Positions 58,686-64,000 of a stretch of 64,000 bases of DNA are shown piece after piece. The notes under the pieces were generated by a model that was given only the letters and a program-made list of their open reading frames with translations, was not told the origin of the DNA and ran no database searches. This stretch comes from Acidimicrobiales bacterium (GTDB lineage: Bacteria; Actinomycetota; Acidimicrobiia; Acidimicrobiales; SZUA-35). Numbering within the stretch: the stretch's first letter is position 1; each line of letters opens with the position of its first letter. The stretch lies in the NCBI GenBank assembly GCA_028285495.1, contig JANQPB010000039.1, positions 45,214 through 109,213 on the forward strand. Direction: 5' to 3'. Made by a program: the position numbers and the translations under genes.

Positions 58686-59263
58686 GCGGCGCGGAGGGGC
58701 CCGCGGCCCCGGGCCGGGGGCTGCGGATCGGCGACCCGGTCGGCGGCCTCCGCCTGCCCGACCATCTCGGCCGACCGTGGGACCTGGCCGACCATCGTGG
58801 CCGGCCGGTGCTCCTCGTCTTCCATCGGCACCTGATGTGACTGCCGTGCCAGGAGCACCTGGTCGCCGTCGGCGACCACCTCGACCGGCTCGGTGACGCC
58901 ACCGTCGCGGCCGTGACGTTCGCCGACCCGTCCCGGCTCCGCGACCACCATCGGCGGCTCGACCTGCCGTTCCCGCTGCTGGCCGACCCCGACCGCACGC
59001 TCTACCACCGCTTCGGGCTCGGTCGTGGCGCGGTGCGACAGGTCTGGAATCCGGGGACGCTGGCCCTCTACGCCCGGCTCGTCCGGCGGGGCCGCCGGCC
59101 GAGCAGACCGACCGAGGACGTCCGGCAACTCGGTGGCGACATCGTCGTGGGGCCGGAGGGCCACCTGTCCGCCGCCTTTCGGCCCCGCTCCCCCGACGCC
59201 CGGCCGACGATCGACGAGTTGGCCGCGGCGATCAGCGCCGCAGGTCGAGCGGGAAGTGGGTGA
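58682..59263 (+). CDS. Probable selenoprotein, SelL/AhpC-TSA-like thioredoxin-fold protein with UxxC motif (TGA read through as Sec)
   Basis: Reading from the GTG at 58682, one frame runs 193 residues to 59263 with a single internal TGA at 58838-58840 (codon 53). The surrounding sequence is LLVFHRHLM-U-LPCQEHL. In thioredoxin-fold peroxiredoxin-like proteins this position holds the first cysteine of a CxxC redox pair, giving U-L-P-C here. Both sides of the TGA keep the fold: RPWDLADHRGRPVLLVF before; VAAVTFADPSRL, DLPFPLLADPDRTLYHRFGLG and GGDIVVGPEGHL after. Third positions stay G/C throughout, so there is no frame decay. A strong hairpin follows 19 nt after the TGA. The SelL family, known for UxxU, is the nearest type I recall. 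The alternative is a nonsense-mutated pseudogene (TGC to TGA). Confidence 0.75.
58860..58878 (+). promoter_or_regulatory. Candidate bacterial SECIS hairpin
   Basis: An eight-base-pair perfect stem (TGGTCGCC / GGCGACCA) with loop GTC begins 19 nt after the in-frame TGA. The loop lies at +28 to +30, inside the 16-37 nt window usual for bacterial SECIS elements. GAG/CTC (58853-58855 / 58880-58882) extends it beyond an internal loop. Confidence 0.6.
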
Positions 59264-60539
59264 GCAGCTCGGGCCCCGACTCGGTCACCACGTACTGGTT
59301 CTCGAGCTTCACCCCCTCGCCGCCACGGCGCGAGCCGACGAAGCTCTCGGTGGTGAAGCACATCCCGACCTCGACGACGCCGTCGCTCAGGGCATCGGCG
59401 CCGGACGGGAAGTGGATGCAGGGGTACTCGTCGCACTGACCGACGCCGTGGAACAGGCAGCTGTAGTGGCGGTACTCGTCGATCGGCGGGGCCCAGGCCT
59501 GGTGGCAGAGGTCGTGGAAGCTGCGGCCGGGCGTCAGCAGCGGGGCGTTGCGCTCCATCTGCTCGATCGCCAGGTCGTAGACGTGTCGCTGGGCCGGGGT
59601 CGGCTCGACGTCGCCGGCGATCCAGGTCCTGGAGATGTCGGTCATCAGCCCGTAGGGACCGACCAGGTCGGTGTCGTAGGCCACCAGCTCACCCGGCTGG
59701 ATCACCCGGGCGCTCGCCTCCTGCATCCACGGGTTGGTCCTCGGCCCGGACGACAGGATCTGGGTCTCGATCCACTCGCCGGCCCGGCGGATGTTGCCGG
59801 CGTGCAGCATCGCCCACAGCTCCCGCTCGGTCATGCCCGGCTCCATCGCCGCCAGCATCTCCCCCATCGTCGCCTCGCAGGCATGGATCGAGCACCGCAT
59901 CGCCCGCAGCTCGTCCCGGCCCTTGATGCGGCGGGCCAGCTCCATCACCCGCTGGCCGTCGCCGATCATGACCCCGCCGGCCTCGAGCGCCCGGTAGGCG
60001 CCGAGGCTCGTCTGGTCGATGGCGATGCGGGGTGCCGGGCCGATCCGCTGACCCATCAGGGCGAGCAGCTCGTCGGCCCAGCGCTGCTCGCGCACCGGCC
60101 GGCGGCTGCCCGCGGTGAAGAAGTTGGTCCCCACAGCCGGCCTGACCTCGTCGATCAGCCGGTTGTGGCCCGAGAGGAACTCGCAGCCGACATAGTCCCA
60201 GACCACCAGGTACCCGTCGGCCCCGACCCAGGCGTAGCGGGTGGCGTTGTGCATCACCCAGATCTGCATGTTGGTGGTGTCACTCACGTAGCGGATGTTC
60301 ATCGGGTCGGTGACGATCAACCCGTCGTAGCCCTGCTCGTTCAGCTCGGCGACGGTCCGGTCGAGGCGGTACCGGCGCATGGCGTCGAGGTCGGGCAGCT
60401 CGAGGCCGGCGGCCAGCCACTCGGCCTCCAACGCCGGACCGGGGCCCTGGGCGAGGTGGTGCCAGACGCCGGCGGCATCGAGGTTCTCCCGGCTGCGGTC
60501 GACCAGCGACGCCACCACCCGGCTCACCTCGGTGCTCAT
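59232..60539 (-). CDS. dddP: DddP-type M24 family protein, candidate DMSP lyase
   Basis: This is a 435-residue M24 (creatinase/aminopeptidase P fold) protein. It resembles the DMSP lyase DddP rather than true peptidases. From memory, characterised DddP shares the stretches DPMNIRYVSDTTNMQ-like, MRCSIHACEAT, GEWIETQILSSGPRTNPW, DTDLVGPYGLMTDISRTW and the C-terminal EGVKLENQYVVTE. The metal ligands expected for DddP are all present: Asp-x-Asp in YDTDL, Asp in TDISR, His in FHGVGQCDE, Glu in TTESF and Glu in KLENQ. DddP converts dimethylsulfoniopropionate to DMS and acrylate. The ATG at 60539 follows GAGGAGCGGG. Its 3' end overlaps the selenoprotein gene by 32 bp. Activity is inferred. Confidence 0.72.
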   Translation of the reverse strand: MSTEVSRVVASLVDRSRENLDAAGVWHHLAQGPGPALEAEWLAAGLELPDLDAMRRYRLDRTVAELNEQGYDGLIVTDPMNIRYVSDTTNMQIWVMHNATRYAWVGADGYLVVWDYVGCEFLSGHNRLIDEVRPAVGTNFFTAGSRRPVREQRWADELLALMGQRIGPAPRIAIDQTSLGAYRALEAGGVMIGDGQRVMELARRIKGRDELRAMRCSIHACEATMGEMLAAMEPGMTERELWAMLHAGNIRRAGEWIETQILSSGPRTNPWMQEASARVIQPGELVAYDTDLVGPYGLMTDISRTWIAGDVEPTPAQRHVYDLAIEQMERNAPLLTPGRSFHDLCHQAWAPPIDEYRHYSCLFHGVGQCDEYPCIHFPSGADALSDGVVEVGMCFTTESFVGSRRGGEGVKLENQYVVTESGPELLTHFPLDLRR

Positions 60540-60587
60540 CCCGCTCCTCGACGCATGGGCGGACACTAATCGATGGGTCGGTCCGGT

Positions 60588-60593
60588 TAGCGT
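60588..60593 (+). promoter_or_regulatory. Leaderless-type -10 box for the MOSC gene
   Basis: TAGCGT, six bases, then GTG at 60600, inside the 60-bp divergent region shared with dddP. Confidence 0.5.
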
Positions 60594-60599
60594 TGGAGC

Positions 60600-61163
60600 G
60601 TGACGACTCCATCGGATGGGACGCCTCGTGGCACGGTGGCCGCCGTCCACGCCAGCGCCGACCACACGTTCTCGAAGCCGACCATGACCAGCATCGAGCT
60701 GGTGGCCGGACTCGGGGTGGCGGGCGACGCCCACAGCGGGGCCAGGGTGAGACATCGGTCCCGGGTGGCCGCCGATCCGACGCAGCCGAACCTCCGCCAG
60801 GTCCACCTGATCCACGCCGAGCTGTTCGACCGGGTGGCCGCCGATGGCTTCGAGGTCGGCCCCGGCCAGCTCGGCGAGAACATCACGACGAACGGGATCG
60901 ACCTGCTCGGCCTGCCAACCGGGACCACGCTGGCCATCGGCGACGATGCGCTGGTCACGCTGACCGGGCTGCGGAACCCGTGCCGCCAGATCGACGACTT
61001 CCAGGACGGCCTGCTCGCTGCCGTGCTGACCCGTGACGACGGCGGCCGCCTCAGACGACTGGCCGGTGTCATGGCGGTGGTGGTGCGGGGCGGCGAGGTG
61101 CGGCCCGGCGACCCGATCGTGGCGACGGCACCGGCGACCACCCACCCGCTGGTGCGGGTGTGA
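60600..61163 (+). CDS. MOSC domain protein
   Basis: This 187-residue stand-alone MOSC (molybdenum cofactor sulfurase C-terminal) domain protein has FSKPTMTSIELVAGLGVAGDAHSG near the N-terminus and FEVGPGQLGENITTNGIDLLGLP in the middle. The conserved cysteine lies in LRNPCRQIDDFQ. These proteins are thought to carry sulfur for molybdenum-cofactor or other metal-sulfur centres, sometimes with a detoxifying reductase role. It is divergent from the dddP candidate. A GTG start with a leaderless-type promoter is used. Confidence 0.88.
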   Translation: MTTPSDGTPRGTVAAVHASADHTFSKPTMTSIELVAGLGVAGDAHSGARVRHRSRVAADPTQPNLRQVHLIHAELFDRVAADGFEVGPGQLGENITTNGIDLLGLPTGTTLAIGDDALVTLTGLRNPCRQIDDFQDGLLAAVLTRDDGGRLRRLAGVMAVVVRGGEVRPGDPIVATAPATTHPLVRV

Positions 61164-61193
61164 GCCGAGGCTCGGCCGTCGCGGCCGGCGTCG

Positions 61194-61415
61194 CTACCAG
61201 CTGATCTCGATCTCGAGCTTCGACTCGCCCTCTTCGATCTCGACCTCGACCTCCATCGTGACCTCGGCCGGGACCCGGACCGTGTACTTGAGGCCCTCCT
61301 GGCGGAACTGGAGCTGGTTGTTGCGAGCCAGCTGCTTCGCCAGCTCCTGCAGCCAGGCCGCCGCCTCCTCCCGGCTCAGGTTCCGCTCGTTCTCGATCTC
61401 CAGCAGCTCGGCCAT
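61194..61415 (-). CDS. Amphi-Trp domain protein
   Basis: This 73-residue protein matches the amphi-Trp family in full. It begins MAELLEIENERNLSREEAAA, has the beta region YTVRVPAEVTMEVEVEIEEG and ends LEIEISW, with the terminal tryptophan that names the family. These small acidic proteins are common in Acidimicrobiia, haloarchaea and relatives; function is unknown. The ATG is preceded by GGAGGAGTCACC. It follows the PPOX gene on the same strand by 24 bp and may be co-transcribed with it. Confidence 0.9.
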   Translation of the reverse strand: MAELLEIENERNLSREEAAAWLQELAKQLARNNQLQFRQEGLKYTVRVPAEVTMEVEVEIEEGESKLEIEISW

Positions 61416-61439
61416 CGGGGGGTGACTCCTCCGGTGTGT

Positions 61440-61940
61440 TCAGGCCTCGAACAGCTCGGGCGGGAACCCGCCCCTGCTGACCGGGCTCCATCGGGTTGGG
61501 GTGATCATGATCGCCGACTTGCCCTGGTCGACCATGGCCTGACGGTACTCGTCCCAGTCGGGATGCTCACCGCGGATCGCCCGAAAATACTCGACCAGCG
61601 CATCGGCGGCGGCGGGGTCCGGCATGTCGAACACCTCGGCCCGCCCGTCGATCTGGACCCAGGCCGAGTTGAACTCCTCGCCCATCACCAGGACGGACAC
61701 ATCCGGGTTGGCCTTGACGTTGCGGACCTTGGCCCGGCTCGGGTACGACGACACGGCCAGGATGCCGTCTGCGGTCATCCCACCGCTGACGAGGCTCATC
61801 TGGGGGCGACCATCCGACCGGGTGGTGGCCAGTACCCATCGGTTCTTGCCATCGACGTGCTCGGCCAGCTCGGTCGCGTCGACGTCGACGTCGCTGGCCC
61901 GGTGCTTGGCCCGGGGATCGTCAGACGAGATCTTCTTCAC
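61440..61940 (-). CDS. PPOX-class (F420-type) oxidoreductase
   Basis: This 166-residue split-barrel flavin/F420-type protein has RWVLATTRSDGRPQMSLVSGG, AVSSYPSRAKVRNVKANPDVSVLVMG and AWVQIDGRAEVFDMPD. This is the order seen in the PPOX-class F420-dependent family of actinobacteria. Members reduce or bind small redox molecules; the substrate is unknown. The GTG at 61940 is used with GGGAGC upstream and a TACACT -10 box at 61994-61989. It is divergent from the LLM gene, another F420-type enzyme, across paired 10-bp palindromes, so the two are probably co-regulated. Confidence 0.82.
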   Translation of the reverse strand: MKKISSDDPRAKHRASDVDVDATELAEHVDGKNRWVLATTRSDGRPQMSLVSGGMTADGILAVSSYPSRAKVRNVKANPDVSVLVMGEEFNSAWVQIDGRAEVFDMPDPAAADALVEYFRAIRGEHPDWDEYRQAMVDQGKSAIMITPTRWSPVSRGGFPPELFEA

Positions 61941-61988
61941 GGCCTCGGCTCCCTTCCGGCGGGGCCCTCGCCACCACCAACGACGCGG

Positions 61989-62041
61989 AGTGTAGGGTCC
62001 GGACCGGACGATTCGGTCCGGACCAAGGCCACCGCTAGTGT
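61989..62041. promoter_or_regulatory. Divergent promoters with two copies of a 10-bp palindrome
   Basis: GGTCCGGACC occurs at 61996-62005 and 62015-62024, 19 bp apart. It lies between the minus-strand -10 box TACACT (61994-61989) and the plus-strand -10 box TAGTGT (62036-62041). The sites cover the -35 regions of both genes and look like a shared operator. Confidence 0.55.
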
Positions 62042-62049
62042 CGGCGGCC

Positions 62050-63078
62050 ATGGACATCGACATCATGACCGGGGGGTCGCGCTGGGACGAGGCCGCCGCG
62101 CTGGCCACCCGGACCCGCGACGCCGGCTTCTCCGGGATCCTGTGGACCGAGACCAGCCAGGTGCCGTGGATGCAGATCACCGCTGCCGCCCTCGCCGCTC
62201 CGGAGCTGTTCTTCACCACCGGCATCGCCGTCGCCTTCCCCCGCAGCCCCATGGTGTCGGCTGCGGTGGCTTACGAGCTGGTCGACAACACCGGCGGGCG
62301 ATTCCGGCTCGGTCTCGGCAGCCAGGTGCGGGCCCACGTCGAGCGCCGCTACGGCTCCGAGTTCGCCCGCCCGGCGGCGCGGATGCGGGACTACGCACTG
62401 GCGGTCAAGGCCTGCTGGCGGGCCTTCAATCGCGAGGAGCGACTGGCCCACGACGGCGAGTTCTACCAGCTCAGCCTCCTGCCACCCGACTGGTCGCCCA
62501 GGGCCCACGACCTGCCGATGAAGCTCGACATCTCGGCCGTCGGCCCGATCATGTGCCGGGTCGCCGGCGAGGTGGCCGACGGCATCCACGTCCACCCGCT
62601 TCACTCGATGCCCTACATCGAGAACCGGCTCCTTCCGGCGGTGGCGGAGGGCGCGGCGAGCGCAGGGCGGAGCCCGGACGACGTCGACCTGATCATCCCG
62701 GTGTTCGCCTGTCCGGGCGACACCCCCGAGGCCCGGGCCCCGTACCTGAACGTGGCCAGGCGCCAGATCGCCTTCTACGGCAGCACGCCGAACTACGCCT
62801 TCCAGTTCGACGACCTCGGCTTCGAGGGCACGACCGCCAGGATCCGGGAGAAGATGAAGGCCGGTGAGCTCGACACGCTCGGCGAGCTGGTCACCGACGA
62901 GATGCTCGAGCACTATGCGGTCGTCGCCCCGTGGGACGAGCTGGCCGACCGCCTCCTCGACCGCTATCGGGACCGGGCCTCCCGGATCGTGATGTACCTG
63001 ACCGAGCGGGCGGTCCGCAACGACCCGACCGACCAGGCCCGCTGGGGCGAGGTCGCGGCGGCCGTCCGGGCGGGCTGA
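62050..63078 (+). CDS. LLM-class (F420/flavin-dependent) oxidoreductase
   Basis: This luciferase-like TIM-barrel oxidoreductase has 342 residues. It begins DIDIMTGGSRWDEAAALAT, and has the cofactor-site segments AFPRSPMVSAAVAYELVDNTGGRF, LGLGSQVRAHVERRYG and GEVADGIHVHPLHSMPYI. This is the plan of TIGR03617-type F420-dependent enzymes common in mycobacteria and Acidimicrobiia. The C-terminal helices finish VVAPWDELADRLLDRYRD. The ATG at 62050 is used; a GTG at 62038 in frame coincides with the -10 box and is less likely. It precedes an SDR gene by 3 bp. The substrate is unknown. Confidence 0.85.
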   Translation: MDIDIMTGGSRWDEAAALATRTRDAGFSGILWTETSQVPWMQITAAALAAPELFFTTGIAVAFPRSPMVSAAVAYELVDNTGGRFRLGLGSQVRAHVERRYGSEFARPAARMRDYALAVKACWRAFNREERLAHDGEFYQLSLLPPDWSPRAHDLPMKLDISAVGPIMCRVAGEVADGIHVHPLHSMPYIENRLLPAVAEGAASAGRSPDDVDLIIPVFACPGDTPEARAPYLNVARRQIAFYGSTPNYAFQFDDLGFEGTTARIREKMKAGELDTLGELVTDEMLEHYAVVAPWDELADRLLDRYRDRASRIVMYLTERAVRNDPTDQARWGEVAAAVRAG

Positions 63079-63081
63079 GCG

Positions 63082-63861
63082 ATGACCGACGCCACCGACA
63101 CCCAACCGACCGCTCGCACGGCGCTGGTCACCGGCGCCGCCTCCGGCATCGGCCGGGAGATCACCAGGGCCCTGGCCGCCGCAGGCCACCGGGTCGCGGC
63201 GGCCGACATCAACGCCGATGGCGCGACCGAGACGGTGAACCAGCTCAACGAGGCCGGGGCGACCGCGCTGGCGATCACGATGGACGTGGCCGACAGCGAC
63301 TCGGTCGTCCAGGGCTGCCTCCAGGTGGCCGACGAGCTCGGCCCGATCGACATCCTGGTCAACGTCGCCGGGTGGGACCGGTTCCACCGGTTCGTCGACA
63401 CCGACGAGGCCTTCTGGGACCGGATCCTCGAGATCAACCTCAAGGGCGTGCTGCGGACCTGCCACGCCTGCGTCCCGGGGATGACCGAGCGGGGCTGGGG
63501 TCGGATCGTCAACATCGCCTCCGACGCCGGCCGGGTCGGCTCGTCGCTCGAGGGCGTCTACAGCGGGGCGAAGGGCGGCGTGATCGCCTTCTCCAAGACG
63601 TTGGCCCGCGAGGTCGCCCGCAAGGGCGTGACGGTCAACGTGGTGTGCCCCGGCCCGACCGACACGCCGCTGCTCGACGAGATCGTCGGCAGCGGCGACG
63701 ACGGCGAGCGGGTCATCGGGGCCATGGCCGGCGCGGTGGCGATGAAGCGCCTCGGGCAACCGGAGGAGATCGCCCCGGCCGTCGTCTACTTCGCCTCCGA
63801 GGGCGCCGGCTTCACCACCGGCCAGACGCTGTCGGTCTCCGGAGGCCTGACGATGGCCTAG
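63082..63861 (+). CDS. Short-chain dehydrogenase/reductase
   Basis: This classical SDR has 259 residues. The NAD(P)-binding glycine motif is ALVTGAASGIGREITRAL, followed by DINADGATETV. The structural motif is ILVNVAGWDRF. The catalytic residues are Ser in NIASDAGRVGSS and Tyr/Lys in VYSGAKGGVIAFSKTLA. PGPTDTPLLDEI and GQTLSVSGGLTMA complete the fold. An acidic residue at the end of strand 2 (AADINAD) suggests NAD rather than NADP. It resembles 3-oxoacyl-ACP reductase and 2-hydroxycyclohexanecarboxyl-CoA dehydrogenase-type enzymes. It is co-transcribed with the LLM gene and ends 1 bp before the insertion sequence. Confidence 0.88.
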   Translation: MTDATDTQPTARTALVTGAASGIGREITRALAAAGHRVAAADINADGATETVNQLNEAGATALAITMDVADSDSVVQGCLQVADELGPIDILVNVAGWDRFHRFVDTDEAFWDRILEINLKGVLRTCHACVPGMTERGWGRIVNIASDAGRVGSSLEGVYSGAKGGVIAFSKTLAREVARKGVTVNVVCPGPTDTPLLDEIVGSGDDGERVIGAMAGAVAMKRLGQPEEIAPAVVYFASEGAGFTTGQTLSVSGGLTMA

Positions 63862-63862
63862 G

Positions 63863-64000
63863 TGTAGATCCCAGGAGGGTTGGTCAGGGTTCGTCTGACT
63901 CGTTGAGTCGGACGGTGGGTGTCTTGTGGCCGAGGGCGCTGTGGGGTCGTTGGTGGTTGTAGTAGTTCAGCCAGGGCCCGAGTGCCGTGTGGCGGTGAGC
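63863..64000 (-). mobile_element. End of an insertion sequence (IS481/IS3-like)
   Basis: The sequence from 63863 begins TGTAGATCCCAGG, a TGT-type terminus, and continues into the 3' end of a transposase on the minus strand. It abuts the SDR stop codon. The other end is beyond the window, so the family and length are uncertain. Confidence 0.65.
63884..64000 (-). CDS. Transposase (integrase-core), C-terminal 38 residues
   Basis: The partial frame reads LGPWLNYYNHQRPHSALG, then HKTPTVRLNESDEP and stop. The Y-N-x-x-R-P-H-x-A-L-G motif, with the last part of the DDE-type integrase core, is typical of IS481 and IS3 family transposases. The rest of the gene lies beyond the right edge. Confidence 0.85.
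   Translation of the reverse strand, partial: AHRHTALGPWLNYYNHQRPHSALGHKTPTVRLNESDEP

Noticed and set aside
58838..58840. In-frame TGA read as an ordinary nonsense mutation
   Set aside because: The TGA replaces exactly the first redox cysteine of a CxxC motif, coding bias is undisturbed on both sides and a suitably spaced hairpin follows. Selenocysteine is the better reading, although a pseudogene cannot be fully excluded without the rest of the genome.
59232..60539. Ectoine hydrolase (DoeA) or Xaa-Pro aminopeptidase annotation
   Set aside because: The fold is shared, but the sequence stretches around the metal site resemble DddP, and no ectoine genes are nearby.

Overview
The window is a very GC-rich (about 70%), tightly packed bacterial chromosome segment in which nearly every codon ends in G or C. 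The gene content points to a high-GC actinobacterium, most likely a marine or aquatic member of the Acidimicrobiia. It has F420-type PPOX and LLM enzymes, an amphi-Trp protein, ECF sigma/anti-sigma pairs, a WHG-type TetR regulator and many genes whose -10 box lies 5-8 nt before the start codon (leaderless-type promoters). This placement is inferred from gene content. No rRNA, tRNA or CRISPR was seen.

Layout. 1-2116: 5' part of isocitrate lyase, deoC and a methyltransferase. 2169-9199: a chemotaxis locus, with cheR, cheB and a chemoreceptor on the minus strand, diverging from a cheA that carries an extra C-terminal CheW-like domain. 9244-14477: a rhodanese, a threonine dehydratase-like enzyme, an M20 hydrolase, and astA and astB of the arginine succinyltransferase pathway. 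14572-19082: a PilM-like protein, an anchored surface protein, an ECF sigma/anti-sigma pair and a GNAT-CBS fusion. 19131-25007: an ECF42-type sigma with its YCII partner, a His-rich methyltransferase, an amidohydrolase, a HAD hydrolase and uridine phosphorylase. 25200-36495: an organosulfonate module with a taurine-type aminotransferase, a scarred ABC transporter remnant, cobT and cobS, sulfoacetaldehyde acetyltransferase (xsc), IclR and TetR regulators, a CoA-acylating sulfoacetaldehyde dehydrogenase-like enzyme and a two-subunit ADP-forming acyl-CoA ligase. 36624-39067: a serine hydrolase and a Rieske oxygenase. 39135-48132: a galactoside module with lacZ, a DeoR repressor, a sugar-binding protein, two permeases, galactokinase and a shikimate-kinase-like protein. 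48154-57241: a PLP decarboxylase, a GGDEF-EAL protein, a phosphotransferase/DUF6285 pair, a ferritin-like protein, an acyl-CoA dehydrogenase and an HDOD protein. 57303-63861: a kinase, an isoprenylcysteine-methyltransferase-like protein, a probable selenoprotein, a DddP-type DMSP lyase candidate, MOSC, amphi-Trp, PPOX, LLM and SDR proteins. The window ends inside an insertion sequence.

How the parts fit. Xsc would turn sulfoacetaldehyde, made from taurine by the aminotransferase or from sulfoacetate by the ligase and acylating dehydrogenase, into acetyl phosphate and sulfite. Isocitrate lyase at the left edge would let the C2 units be assimilated. With the DddP candidate this gives a cell able to use several marine organosulfur compounds.

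The most interesting item is 58682-59263. It is a thioredoxin-fold, peroxiredoxin-like gene with an in-frame TGA exactly where the first cysteine of a CxxC motif should be (U-L-P-C). A strong hairpin follows 19 nt downstream of the TGA. It reads as a selenocysteine protein of the SelL/AhpC-TSA type that ordinary gene calling would truncate.
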